A DNA stretch of 64,000 nucleotides from Xylaria sp. FL1777 (lineage: Eukaryota > Ascomycota > Sordariomycetes > Xylariales > Xylariaceae). Below are positions 1 to 11,369 of this stretch, piece by piece. The stretch is from positions 459,446 through 523,445 of the forward strand of contig MU400524.1 in the NCBI GenBank assembly GCA_022578965.1. Direction: 5' to 3'. A model generated the notes under the pieces. That model was not told the origin of the DNA, searched no databases, and was given only the letters and a program-made list of their open reading frames with translations. Positions within the stretch are counted from its first letter, which is position 1. Each line of letters starts with the position of its first letter. A program made the translations under genes and the position numbers.

Positions 1-610
1 CGGGTCTCTAGGCTTGTCAAGCGCAAACGAGTTTCGAGGGAGTTGTGAGACTCCAATTAAGATGCCGAGAGTGAGACGTCAGGAGTGACATATTGTGCTG
101 CTATTTTCTTTTTTTTTCGTCTTTGTGTGCGTTGGCCATTAGAACCCCTTGCTTATGTTGTTACCAGATCCCTGGTTGCCGGGTTACTGTTAGTAGCCAT
201 ACAAATACTGCAATCGACGCGTGTGCTACGGAAAGTTCATCCCTTGGTAGCGTCTAGAGCCAGCTCCACAGGCTCACTGACCTTGTAAGCTATCCTGGCG
301 TTTTCTTTTATGTCATAAACGACTGCCACACTTTGGTCATGAGATGGATGTCTCGAATGGCGATTGCTTGGGTCGCAAATCGCTTGTGTGAAGTAATTGT
401 TTGTTCAATCCATTCCCCGTCTAATTAGCTGTGACTCGACAAGCTACTCTCATCGAGATACTCATACGCAACCAATGTAGATTCATCTTTAATTTTTGAT
501 CGTATAAATATCTTTCCTTCCATCACGCCACATCATCTTCAATCCCATCATAATGTAGATCTCTGCTCATCTTCCCTTAAACATTACACTCCTTCTCCAT
601 CTTAAACACC
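1..610. other. Gene-free left edge and 5' region of the first gene
   Basis: I see no supportable gene in the first 600 bases. The only longer open frame (85-288) starts in a T-run and has no recognisable domain. The right part is the promoter and leader of the gene at 611, including a TATA-like element at 503-513 and a pyrimidine-rich stretch up to the ATG. Confidence 0.5.
503..513 (+). promoter_or_regulatory. TATA-like element of the gene at 611
   Basis: The 11-mer TATAAATATCT lies 108 bases upstream of the ATG at 611. The identical 11-mer lies 107 bases upstream of the paralogous gene at 2035, which supports a real core promoter inherited through duplication. Confidence 0.55.
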
Positions 611-1384
611 ATGTCGGACTCGGAAGACCTCATGATTAACGAGCAGTTGCTTGCGATGTTGAAAGAAGATAGGGACGCCTACGACATATATAGTTTCGCG
701 GCGGAGAACGGAATAGTTGATGACTTGAACTCATCCTGGCTGATTACTGGAGCGGCGTCCCTCAAAAATTTCACGACCGATACTATCAAAGATCCTCCGC
801 ACTTTTGTTTTATTAGAATCACAAAGAAGAATCTGGAATCCTGGAAGGTCGTGCAACTTGCCGCTCACACTATTGCCATCGAAGAAGAGATATTACGAAG
901 CCAAGCTCGAAACACTATCTTCGTAGCCCAGAATCGGAGAATGGGGGCAACAGAGTATGAGCAGCACTGGGAGGCCCTGGTGAAAGACGTGGCTGCAAAG
1001 TTACGGCTCCTTATCCCCGGGGAGATAAAAGTCAACGACTGGGACGATGCCGACAAATGCCTCAAGGCTATCGAGGCCGTCACAGAAATTTCTAGTCTTT
1101 TCGCACCCACCCAGCCTGTTCTCTACATTGCCGGACTTGATCGCGCGTACGATCGGACCACAAGCTTGTCAGAGCCCGACGATGGTCTGGCACCAAGGGA
1201 GAAGTTCCCCGAGCCAACACAATCCGATTTGGACCAGCGTGCGAAAGTTAAGCGGATGGTTGACGCACTGATACGCATTTTCAATGGCAAGGGGAAGCTT
1301 GTTTTTGCCATTGGGCCACGCTTCCGATACTTGGATGTGGTTGAATCTAAAAGCATGGCTGATATACCCATTTTCCAAATCTAA
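611..1384 (+). CDS. Hypothetical protein, member 1 of a local three-gene family (257 aa)
   Basis: This is a single-exon gene with a good start context (acaccATGTCG). I do not recognise the family. The protein is soluble, with no signal peptide or membrane segment. It aligns by eye with the proteins at 2035-2655 and 15667-16603. Shared features are a short hydrophobic strand followed by a Trp/Leu helix (FCFIRIT...LESWKVVQLAAH), a later hydrophobic strand ending in LDR (VLYIAGLDRAYD), and a C-terminal helix plus strand (ALIRIF then KGKLVFAIG). The C-terminus diverges between members. Tandem position, same strand and an identical TATA element with the next gene indicate a local duplication. The alternating strand/helix pattern could suggest a small alpha/beta domain, but this is inference only and no catalytic motif is visible. 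Confidence 0.72.
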   Translation: MSDSEDLMINEQLLAMLKEDRDAYDIYSFAAENGIVDDLNSSWLITGAASLKNFTTDTIKDPPHFCFIRITKKNLESWKVVQLAAHTIAIEEEILRSQARNTIFVAQNRRMGATEYEQHWEALVKDVAAKLRLLIPGEIKVNDWDDADKCLKAIEAVTEISSLFAPTQPVLYIAGLDRAYDRTTSLSEPDDGLAPREKFPEPTQSDLDQRAKVKRMVDALIRIFNGKGKLVFAIGPRFRYLDVVESKSMADIPIFQI

Positions 1385-1927
1385 ATCTCGACGAGACAAT
1401 CAGCATTGGAACCGGAGCGAGGGGCCATAGTTACCACCCTTATGAAGCCTTGTTTTTGTACAATTTTAGGGGGTTTCTACGTTGCTGTCGAATCTTCCAA
1501 TTGTCAAAGCTTAATCGCCTAAGAGACAGCCACGACAACATTTGCATGAATTATAGACAAAATTCATTCACGGTTTTGAACTCACTTGCTTCTGAACGCT
1601 TTTGTGCATTCTTGTTTGCACGATATCGTTAATTCTCAACGTGTATATGCTCTAACAAGGTGACATAACGTTGAACAATCTGTATTTGACTATTGGTTTT
1701 ACATGAGCACTTCCTAATACAGACAAAAGCACACTCCTGCTATAGGGCATTACGACAGGAATTAAAAATGTAACAGTACACATTACAAACATGTCAAGTT
1801 TTCATTCCTGTCCGACAAACAACGGTAGAACGTATACCTACTGCGTATGTATGCTGTGCTCTCCCGATCTCCCATGACCTTATGTATATATAACCCCCTT
1901 CATCATCTAATTGTTACTGCTACTCTA

Positions 1928-1938
1928 TATAAATATCT
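1928..1938 (+). promoter_or_regulatory. TATA-like element of the gene at 2035
   Basis: TATAAATATCT is identical to the element upstream of the paralogue at 611 and sits 107 bases before the ATG. The intervening leaders are otherwise different, apart from both being pyrimidine-rich and ending in an ACC ATG start context. Confidence 0.55.
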
Positions 1939-2034
1939 CGTAAACTCCTCGGGTTTATAGCACCCTTTAAATATCCAAGCGTATTCAGTTGCAGACCCTT
2001 TCTATACCATCTACTAACATCAATATTGATCACC

Positions 2035-2655
2035 ATGTCACCGAGGACGCTCCTAGAAGCTGTTCAAGAATGTCCCGATATATACAAACTAGCCGCAAGG
2101 CTAGAGCGCAATCCCGATGCGGTATACTGGGGTGCCATCCCAAGCAGTATCAACTTCTTTGACAGGCCAGCGAACGAAATGACGCTTATCATAATACCCT
2201 CGACAGCTTTGAGACTGGAAGAGGCATACAAGGAGGCCGTGAGACACGCCTATCCCTACGTCAAGGCATTCGGTCTCGACAACAACAACGCCCGTCCTAT
2301 AGTGATAGCCATCCCGGACCTATCTGCCGCCACTCCCTCCGAGGTCCTCAGCTCTCTGGTAGACCAGCTGTCGATCCTCTTCAACCTAGACGGCGCGGTT
2401 CTCGATTGGCGCAGTAAACTCGAGATCATGAAACACATCGGCGCCCCGGGGACGTTCTGGCCACTCACCCATGCTCCTTTGGCGTACGTTGTCGACATAG
2501 ACCGCGTGATTGGCCATCCAGATACCTTCGTTCTCATCGAGGCGCTTAAGTCTCAGGTCGTGCTTAAGAATGGGGGCCAGATCGTGTTCTACACTAGTTC
2601 AGATATTTCTTTGCAGCTTGGTATTGGGCCTGGTCGGGTTGCCAATTTTCATTAG
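2035..2655 (+). CDS. Hypothetical protein, member 2 of the local family (206 aa)
   Basis: This single-exon gene starts at the ATG at 2035 (atcaccATGTCA); the open frame extends nine bases further upstream only through a TTG codon. The family is unrecognised. It shares with its neighbour the strand-helix unit (MTLIIIPSTALRLEEAYKEA), a second strand ending in an Asp-Arg (LAYVVDIDRVIG), and the terminal helix-strand (IEALKSQVV then GGQIVFYTS). The segment DIYKLAARLERNPDAVYWG has a counterpart in the member at 15667-16603 (FVEKYRRSF... NTDILWAG). No signal peptide, membrane helix or known catalytic motif is visible. It is shorter than the other two because it lacks the acidic insertion between the two halves. 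Confidence 0.72.
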   Translation: MSPRTLLEAVQECPDIYKLAARLERNPDAVYWGAIPSSINFFDRPANEMTLIIIPSTALRLEEAYKEAVRHAYPYVKAFGLDNNNARPIVIAIPDLSAATPSEVLSSLVDQLSILFNLDGAVLDWRSKLEIMKHIGAPGTFWPLTHAPLAYVVDIDRVIGHPDTFVLIEALKSQVVLKNGGQIVFYTSSDISLQLGIGPGRVANFH

Positions 2656-3613
2656 GCAGAGAAGACATAATTGGATAATCGAGTTCTAATCTAACCGCCT
2701 CTTTACACGTTATTACGAATATGAACTTCTTTCCGAATGATGTGCTCTGTATTTCATGGACGGATGGCTCACCCAGATTCGCCCTAGACTCATTGTAGTC
2801 CCTTCATGAAGGATGGCGTACACTCTAAATTATTATATGGCTCAATCAAACCGAAAAGACTCGATTAGGATGCCTAAGATCTTGCCGAACTCCTGTAGAT
2901 TTCAGTGTTTACTAGCCGCCAACGAAATGTTGATTGGACCTTATCATCGCAAACTTCAAAAAAGGGATGGATAACTTCCGAATTACCGGGCTACAAGTGT
3001 AACGTGCAAGTAATGATGACCCACTGTCGAGTGAGTTGTAGTATAAAAAATTTTATGCCTTGCCCCCTTACGTCTTGAGGCGCATTGCACACGAAGCCAC
3101 AAGAGTCGCTTACATCCAATTAATACGGGATTAGAAATGCGGTAAACGCAACACAAAATAGTTGTGTAACAATTCTTACGTATCATTTACGTTTGAAAAC
3201 TAATTGCTATTTTGTAGCTCCCTCCTCTGCAAATGACTCATGGGCGAGATCAATCAACTACATCTGCGTGCTACAGCCTAGCTACCTAATGGCTGCCCAC
3301 AGCCAAGAGACCAGATAGGCAAGGGGTGTCCCTTTTGTTCACTTATGTGTAGACCCGGGCACTGCCGGAAGTAACGCGTTCACGTTTAGAAGGCTATCAA
3401 CTTTGAGTTGTCGCTGTGAAAGTCTTCTTATTGACTTGTTTTATGTGTACAGGAGGCTAATATGCCGCTCTCTAGTGCGTGCTCTCAATGCAGCTACTCT
3501 ATTTATGTGACCATGACGGGATAATACAGCGGGATATTAAATCCAGTGGAGCGGAGCGTAGTCAGTCTCTCAACTCAATCAATTCATTCCACCGGCACCC
3601 CGGCCATGACCTC
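2656..3613. other. Intergenic, nothing recognised
   Basis: This is the 3' flank of the gene ending at 2655 and the 3' flank of the acyl-CoA synthetase on the other strand. Only short unsupported open frames are present (for example 2983-3186, minus). I see no RNA gene or clear repeat. Confidence 0.5.
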
Positions 3614-5635
3614 TCACAGTCGGACCCTCCCAGCCTTGAGCGCCTCAAGGTCTTCCTCCGTGAACGGCACGTATGCCTGGCTTCCCGGGGGCAACCAATA
3701 CATCTGGTCATCGCTCGACGCCTCCTTGATAGCCGCGACATCGATGCCCTCGGAGCGGAGCTTCTGTTTCTGAAGCTTGTGCGTGCCGGTATAGTCCAGA
3801 TTCTTCGTGACTCTCAAGAACAGCGGCACCGCGTACCGCGGGAGACTCGCAAGACAGTGCGCGGCGAGCGCGGCGAAGTCGACCTCTTTCCCGTTCAGCA
3901 CTTCGTCCGTAGGCACGATGGCGGCGCATCCGGCGCGTCCATCCGCGTTCGGCACCAGAACGCCGTAGACGTTCGTCTCGGCTACTTGGGGGAATTTCCC
4001 GATGACGTCGCTGACTTCGTTCGTGGACACGTTCTCCGAGTGCCAGCGGAATGTGTCCCCCAGACGGTCGACGAAATATAGCCGGCCTTGACTGTCTAGT
4101 CTGAAGAGATCGCCGGATCGGAACCAGAGGTCGCCTTTTCGGAAGACGTCTGATATCCGCCTCTTCACTGTAGCGGATCTGTTGTTAAAGTACTGGGGCG
4201 AGCCCACGTCGGGGGCCGCTGGGTCCACTACGATAACTTGGAGTCAGCCTCTCACCCTTCGCTCAATACTGTTACGTGGAGAAACTTACATCGGGTTATT
4301 ATCTCGCCAGGTTCATCGACCTTCGCCTCAACCGCCCAGCCATCTTTACCTCGGATCACCTCCAGCGTGTCGGGGTCGATAAGAATGCGCCTCTCGTCGC
4401 GGTTCAGCAGACGCCAGAGCAGACCACGCAGACTAATCGCGTTCCGGGAGAAATCCCCCCGGTTCGCATTCGTTAGGGTGGTCATGCCATCACTTGCGCC
4501 GTATAGCTCATTGATGCACTCGATGCCAAAGCGTTCCCGGAAGCGCTCCCATACATCAGGCCGCATGCCATTACCCCATGCCATACGCACGTTGTGGCCG
4601 CGGTCGAGCGGGCTTGGCGGCGCGTTGACGAGGTATCGGCATAACTCGCCGACATACTGGATATGCGTGGCCTTTGACTCGTGGACTTCGGACCAGAACT
4701 TGGAGTGGCTGAACTTCCTGCCTAAGACTACCGTGGCGCCGGCGGAAATGCACGGTATAGTACACAACGCCAACCCCGAGGCGTGGTACAGCGGCAAACA
4801 TGTGTACATACGGTCGCCTGGCTTGAGACGTAGATATCCTCCGATGCCACGGCCCAATAATAAGGGTCGACCGCGGGGGAGAATGACGCCCTTAGGCAGA
4901 CCAGTCGTGCCGGAGGTATATAACAGGTATGCCGTATCCGCGGGATTCAGGCCCATACTGCGTTCCCTAGGGAGCGGATCGGTGTCTTTGAGCGCCTGTA
5001 TGAAAGTCGGACAGTAGTAGACTGTCTCGATCCCCGCATCGTTCAGTTCCGACTCAACTGGCGAGACTAAGTCCCGAACCTGCTCATCTGCAATGATGTA
5101 GCGCGCCGTGGAGAGCTTGACGCTGTGTACTAGTGCATTGCCCGTGAGGTTGCAGTTGAGCAGAGCAGACGAGGCGCCGATGGCCTCGAGAGCGAACATG
5201 AGCATGAGGTATTCAGGCGTGTTGCCTCCATCCAAAGCCACGACCTCGCCCTTCTTGATCCCCAAATCCTTGAGAAGCCAGTTCGCGACCGGCTGGAGAG
5301 CGTTGTAAAATTCCGTATAAGTCCATTGGCGACCCTCGAATATAAGGCACACGTTGTCGCCGGCGGGAGTACCCGCCCGATCCTCGAGAATGTGATATAT
5401 GAGCAGCTTGTTCTCGCGCGTCTTCTGGGCGAGGTATCGCATGCCTAACGATACGGCAAGCTTCCGAGTTCCTTGACGGAGATCATTTCGGATCAAGAAC
5501 CGCGCATCAAGATACATGCCAGCTATGAGTGCACCCACAGCCGCACCAGCGACAGTTGAGACTTTAGGAGGGCATATCAGTTAAATGTCCCTCCGGGTAA
5601 CTATCAGGAGAAAGAAGTGGTAACTTACACGGCAT
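3614..5635 (-). CDS. FAT1-like: FAT1/FATP-type very-long-chain acyl-CoA synthetase (630 aa)
   Basis: The model is 5635-5629, 5561-4290, 4227-3614 (introns 67 and 62 bp, GTAAGT donors, phases consistent). The first coding exon is only 7 nt and yields an N-terminus MPFSTVAGAAVGALIAGMYL, a hydrophobic leader usual for this family. The AMP-binding P-loop YTSGTTGLPKG is at about residues 217-227. The FATP signature is in the last exon (FRSGDLFRLD, then DRLGDTFRW and ENVSTNEV). Members of the family transport and activate long or very long chain fatty acids to acyl-CoA, using ATP, at the ER, lipid-droplet or peroxisomal membrane. The usual YGATE-like motif reads YGASDG here. The C-terminus (GRVRL) is not a canonical PTS1, so the compartment is uncertain. 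Length is normal for the family. Confidence 0.92.
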
Positions 5636-7773
5636 AATTAATAGAAATGTCTTCTACAAATGTAGTATACTGTGAACTGTCACAATACACAGAACAACAC
5701 CCAGATCTTGGCACGTTGCATGCAAAGTGAAGTCCAATCTCTGTGAAATTGCGCGATGAAACAGAGCTGAACAGAATTGGAGAGCCTTACCGAATGTACC
5801 GAGGCATCAACCAACAGAGAATCAAAAATGCAAGGGTTTGCCGGCTTGGTGTTTACCCCACATCTAGGATGCTTTTTAAATACTAGTGACGGGTTATATA
5901 GTACATATATGTAGATGGAGCGCGGAGAGTACCTATATCATCTGATTCTATATGTATTGAGTAAGGAACCTATACTACATTGTGTCTATATCATAGCCTG
6001 AGATCCACAATCCCCAATGTCACATTTCCTAAAGGCGTACATTTAATGTATCTAGTAGCATTGAGAGGTGTGTCATTGGGCCAATGCCTCGGTTCTTCCA
6101 TAATCACGATTATTAATATCATAATAAAGCACAATGGATTCCAACGTTCGGGTAACCCGCATCATTACATACTCATCGCGTAATGGCGCATGATTGTCTC
6201 GAAGCTGCATATTCCATTTACTAGCAAACTAATCCAGGCTAGCTTAGCCTCCTGAAACTCTTGAAGCTGGAAATCTTACATACAATGGGTAAGCCGTGTC
6301 TTACATAGTATAGTACCTGCATACCAGCTAGTTGGCCACCGATAATGTAACAAGACGTCTTCATGACTCCATTATTTCGTCTGCACGCTACACACTGGCA
6401 TTGCGCCGGCTGGCGGGCCATCCCGCTGACTAGAGAAATTCCCATTAAGCCCTAAATTCACATAGCTCTAGAGGTGGAGTCTGAATACCTGTAGCTCTCC
6501 ACAAGTATGGATGATGTTGAGGGTATCATCTGCTAGGGTATATTCTAGGCCCAAAACGTGTTCATCTTATATCTAGGGCTGATCGGTTACATTGGCGAAA
6601 CAATGTGCATTGCAGATAGACCCCATTATGGAAGTATAATGTAACAGTGATAATTAATATGGATTTCATACACGGGACTTTTGTTGCTAATTTCGAGGTG
6701 AAAATTAGCTTTCTTTAGTCATCATTCATAGTTTAGATATCGACTCGCATCTTTTCCGTCATACCCCAATTCCAATTCTCCTTATCAATAGTCTCCCAAG
6801 TGGAGGAGGGAAAGGTAAAGTAGAAAAAGTAAAAGACTGACACTTTGCCGGAGGGGTCGGAGTAAGATATCTAAGAAAGAAAGGCATAGCAAAGGCGAGG
6901 GACTGACAGGACTCTCGCGAAAGCTCATGAGTGCCCAATTAAAAGAGGGAAATTCCCAATTCCACTTGATCTTCAAGGGCTGTAACTGTAGGGAAATAGT
7001 CAGGCTCATCAAGAGGAAGCACATTCATACATATGATCGACCGATCAACGCGACCGGCGATGAAATTGATAAGACTATTCTTTCATGTATTCTGGATCAC
7101 GTCGGTTATTTCCTACAATACTAGCGGAGGGCGCTTAACTCCGAAATGGGAATCTGCATTGACAAGAATATGCTAGGGAAGTAGGAGAAAAGCACATGGC
7201 TCTGAATGCTGGATTGTTAATTTCAGGGAGCTTGAGGTTTTATGTAATATTACATCGCTATCGATTGTTCGGACCACAGAGATCTCAGTATATCCGGGTA
7301 GCTTAGTTTTGGTCTTATGGGCTCGGTCACTAATGTATGACAAGAAGTACGGAGTATAGCCACATCGAATTGCGCCCGGGCGGATAGGAATGGAACCTAA
7401 TTCATACTTAACTCAAGTCATCCGAAAACGAGAGAAAAAAAAACAACTCCTTCACGAGAGTGCCTGCTATTATTTTGGTTGATTGTAATTGTTGGGCTGT
7501 AGAGGTTATGTAATTACACCTCTGGAGAGAGCAGTAATTCTGGACTTCTGATGATTCTGTAATTCTACAGTTCTATGGTCTGTGGTCTGTGCATAGCTGT
7601 CGTTGCCCACCATCCCATGGCTGTCATGGCTGTGGTTTCAGCTATGGCGGTGTAGTTTATCCACTTGCCCAGGTGGTGAGATGTCCCAGTATATACTAGT
7701 GTGTGCGTCTCATTCTACCTATGTACTATGTACTCATACGTGACCATGGCCAACCGCATAAACTTGTCAAAAT
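5636..7773. other. Gene-poor 2.1-kb spacer
   Basis: This holds the upstream region of the acyl-CoA synthetase and the 3' flank of the PNPOx-like gene. No frame here has support. One minus-strand stretch (6239-6445) contains a CQCVACRR cluster reminiscent of the GFA zinc motif, but nothing around it completes the domain. The sequence is moderately AT-rich and may be decayed. Confidence 0.45.
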
Positions 7774-8936
7774 CTAAAATGGTACCCCTGCAACACTCGG
7801 CAAGCCACTAGACACGGAAGTTATCTGTGAAAGTAAGCCTTGCATGCGCCTCTGGGCGGGGAAGTACTCGAATGCCGGATGTGTCGCAGCCAAGATGGCA
7901 ACTAAGACCGTCAGCAGTGCGATGACTACATAAGCAACGTGAAGTTCGCCATTCGCCAGGCTGCCATTCTTCGGTGCCATCTTCCCAACCATCTTCTTGA
8001 CGGGCTCGATGGAGAACTCCTTCCCGGCCTTCAACCCCCTGCGCATTCCGGGAAGCCCGTCCATGCTCCAGGCGTTCTTGAGTGCCCAGTATCGAACTAT
8101 GCTCTCCTTCTCATCCCCCGCCTCGAATCTCTCGGCCTTCTTGAGAAAGTGCTTCTCGAGCACGCGGCGGTAGTCGACAAAAGAGAAAAACGGGACCTGG
8201 TACCCACACGAGGTTCCGACCTGGTGGATGTCGACGACGATCACGGATCGGGTACCAGGCATTGTTGTGATGTTCTCGCGCGCCACGATCTCGTCGAATT
8301 CTGGCGAGCCGTACTCTAGCACCTTGCCCTTGCCCCAGAGTCTTAGGATGCGTGGTGGGCCCTCGAACGCATTAAAGACTACATACATCAAGTCACTGTT
8401 AGTTAACTTCGGTGGCAGCAAAACCGGTGGCGCCGAGCTGAAGGCCGTCCACTACTAATAAGCTAGAAGCTCCGCGGAAAAGCCACTCACGGATGGTAAT
8501 GCGGCCATTGCCGGGCTCCAGCAAGTGGGATATTGTCTCACTCCCCGATCCCGTCCTGCACAACTTATTTTAGCGCGATTTGAGGAGATTTAGAACATAG
8601 TGATGCCGTGTTACATGACTGGTCACTTACATATCCATGTACCAGAACGTTTTTCTATCTGGAACACCAAAGCAGTCCCCTCCCTTAGGAGACACGTTGA
8701 CATGGCCGCTAATCACAGGTTAGTCGCTAACATGTTGTGCAACCAAGCCATTAGCCCAGACAGAAGCTCAGAAAGCCTGTAGCTGGCTAGCTAGGATGGA
8801 TGTTTATGGATGCGGTCGGCGGCCATGGTCGAATGACTTACTGTCTGGAAAGTGGCGCGGTCGAGACCCAGAAGACCTTCTGCTTCACGATCCAGTCCAT
8901 CGCATTTTCGGGGATTTCCTCGTAGAATGCGCCCAT
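7774..8936 (-). CDS. Pyridoxamine 5'-phosphate oxidase-like protein with C-terminal membrane segment (280 aa)
   Basis: Four exons: 8936-8842, 8708-8631, 8555-8491, 8378-7774, with introns of 133, 75 and 112 bp whose phases all agree. The joined protein starts MGAFYEEIPENAMDWIVKQK and continues through HGHVNVSPKGG, a TGSGSET segment and ILFNAFEGPPRILRLWGKG. This is the order of the fungal PNPOx-like (FMN-binding split barrel) family. Those proteins bind flavin, but their substrate is generally unknown; they are not proven vitamin B6 oxidases. A hydrophobic helix at about residues 227-245 (AYVVIALLTVLVAILAA), after a basic stretch (KKMVGK), suggests a tail anchored in a membrane. The first three exons are too short to show as long open frames, so a naive start inside exon 4 would lose the conserved half of the domain. 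Confidence 0.88.
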
Positions 8937-10680
8937 GGTGAATGTCACGCAACCCCGCGGGTTGATGGAAGCGATCTAATCTACGATCGATTACTCACGA
9001 TGGATTTGGAGAGAGAGGAAGAAGCCTCCCCAATGCGGCCCCCAGACCGGCCGGAGGCGAATTTAGGGTGGAGACATATGACTTTCTTGTACATAATCTA
9101 GCTGAGTGTTACCTACATAGGTAGATTGCCGAAGGTGGAAGTAGCCACGTGTGGGGAATCGCGGGCACTGTGTTCATGTGCCATGTGGCGAAGAGAACAA
9201 AGAGTGATTTGTTTCCGTGGCAGAGATCTTGCCACTGCGTAGCACCGATACCTGTAATACCGGTACCTATACCCCATCCGAACACAGTATGAGCAATTCG
9301 CCATGACGGGGATAATGATCTTTTGGGGAAAATGTCACCTTCCGACACCTTCGGTTCACGCCACAGTTGTAAGTGGCGGCGGTTGAGCGATCCAACCTTT
9401 CAGATCATCTACCGAGGCAGATTCGCTAGACCTGGAATTACACATCTTTGAAATCAATTCTCAAAAGAGGTAACGCAAGTCCAGTTCATTATCAAGAAGG
9501 TTTGCGCCGTCAGCCAAATATGAAATGATTAATACACCTCAATCCTATCTGTATCTCACAAAAACAATTCATCCATGGCATATAAGACAGTAGTATAACG
9601 TATCTTTCACTAAGCTCACTACTAAATTGAGATAAAAACACCAAACCCATACCTAACCAATACCTCGCCAACAATAATATAATTTCTGAAACATCGCCTT
9701 ATCAGGCTTGATGAGTTGTTGATGGGTTTCCTTATTTTGTTTATTCCGGTGGAAATGCTACACAGGTACTTAAGTAGGTAGGTACATACCTACGCAGTAG
9801 GTATCCAAGAGAGTACAGTGTAAGTTATTTTTCGTGGGGTTTCATACACAGTACCCGCTCGGCTTGGGGTAAACGAATGCGGGGATGGAACTGAAGTGAT
9901 TTGCCGATGTCGGATCGTCTTTCACTATCGATATTGAAAACTTGGTTAGGACTAATTTAAGCACTGAAAGTGTCATATATAACTACGTTGAACACAAAAT
10001 TCGTTGCCAAAATTTTGTACTTTTTTTCCCTTGAGAATTTAGGCGGGATTGGTACGCTATGTAGTGAAGATGTTTTGACGTCGAGAAAACGTGGACGGGA
10101 CTTTTGTGGAGCTACTACATAAATGTACCTTATTGTTTAAGTGCTTTATTCTAGAAGGCTGACAAGATTTGGACCTCTTTGCACTGTGTTGAATCTGGAA
10201 GCCCTAAGAAAGTGACTGCTGGTCACCTTTCTTAAGTCCGGTGGCTCATAGAATATTCCTAAGCCCCTTCAGCCATCGTTCAACCGCTTATGCAGAATGA
10301 GCAGCATCGGCGACTTTTAGAAACATGGCAAGACATAAAGAAGAAAAGCAACCCAATCATCCTAATCTAAGATTTTGCGGACAAATCTAACCCGACAGCA
10401 CTACCACTATACAGTGCCACTACACCCATCTTCTTCAATATCCTAAATACGCCCCGTGGTCGATTAGCATGCTCTGAATACTTCAAACGCTATGAGCCAA
10501 TTTAAGAGCGTTCGCGGCCTCGTACGCAGAACCATATTAAGCATGCCTGAGCTTTTAGATGATATATCGCGCTAGATTATCCTCAGATATATAAGGATAT
10601 TCTCCATGTAGAAGTTGCTACAGAAGTTCCTCTGTTTTGATCAGACCATATGGCACGGCCCACTTCCTCTTCTGGGCCCG

Positions 10681-10850
10681 GTGTTACACGCGCTGAATGT
10701 GCTGAACACCTTGTATTATCTCCAGACGCATAGTTCGGCGAGACACCTGGATCGTACTACGCTGAATTGAGACCTATTGAGGCTGTCTCGCGTATCCAGA
10801 AATGAAGCTATTCAGCCCTCGCTAATCTGAGACATACTGGCGGACCCCGA
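10681..10850 (+). repeat. Dispersed repeat, copy 1 (170 bp)
   Basis: This segment matches 17098-17258 over its whole length. Most mismatches are C/T or G/A transitions, and copy 2 has one 9-base deletion in a direct comparison. Shared blocks include CTGAACACCTTGT, CATAGTTCGG, CGTACTACGCTGAA, TGTCTCGCGTAT and GCTATTCAGCCCTCGCT. There are no obvious terminal inverted repeats or coding potential. It may be a SINE-like or solo-LTR fragment. Confidence 0.8.
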
Positions 10851-11070
10851 AGCCCGAACCTTGACGCAAAACCCCCGGCGAAGGACTCGCGACGCTAACA
10901 GCGGGCGCAAGGCAATCCTCTTCACCACTCCAGTCATAGTTGGAGAGGAAGGGAGTTGTTGGTCCAACAAGCTTTTTAAAACATGAAATTGTTCGCTGAG
11001 GTTTTGATTCTGCTCACTGTGATAGCTTTAGGTATAGTAGCTTAGTTGTACCTGGTAAGCTCAACTATAC

Positions 11071-11090
11071 ATACCTACCTAGGTAGGTAT
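11071..11090. repeat. Perfect 20-bp palindrome centred on CCTAGG
   Basis: ATACCTACCTAGGTAGGTAT is its own reverse complement. Similar tracts occur at 9772-9803, 22783-22826 and 32621-32630, always outside or at the edge of coding exons. Confidence 0.75.
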
Positions 11091-11369
11091 ATCCCCAAGT
11101 GTGGTTAGGTAAGTAACTAAGTTAGGTACTTATCGTTCTAACAGGCTGGCTAAGCCACAACACCAGCCATCATTTTAGTACCACACCGTTCGCTCACAAT
11201 GCACAAGAACCCAAAACATGCTTAAATAATAAATCTACATGTACTTTCTATCGCTACTATACTCTAGGATTCTAACATTTACCAAATCTGACGGAATGCA
11301 AAGCCAAGGTAGAGGTTGTAAACACAAAGAAACAGCAGGATTGCTATTTCATTGTTCTTGGCCCACCCA

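Larger units (their letters stand above)
8937..11369. other. Gene-free 2.4-kb spacer with repeats
   Basis: No coding region is supportable. It contains CCTAGG-centred tracts (a GTAGGTAGGT cluster at 9772-9803 and a perfect 20-bp palindrome at 11071-11090) and one copy of a dispersed repeat (10681-10850). The stretch around 9500-10600 is irregular and AT-rich and could be a transposon relic, but I could not identify it. Confidence 0.5.

Noticed and set aside
85..288. Plus-strand 67-residue frame at the left edge
   Set aside because: No homology, low-quality start and no partner exon inside the window.
3479..4081. Plus-strand 200-residue open frame
   Set aside because: It overlaps the conserved last exon of the acyl-CoA synthetase on the other strand and has no domain.
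4238..5017. Plus-strand 259-residue open frame
   Set aside because: Antisense shadow of the AMP-binding exon; composition is that of a shadow frame.
6239..6445. Minus-strand frame with CQCVACRR, like the second zinc cluster of GFA-domain proteins
   Set aside because: The first CxCG cluster and the rest of the domain are missing on either side and no splice sites join it to anything; at most a tiny relic.
9109..9348. Short minus-strand frames in the spacer after the PNPOx-like gene
   Set aside because: No domain, no splice support, and the sequence is repeat-like.
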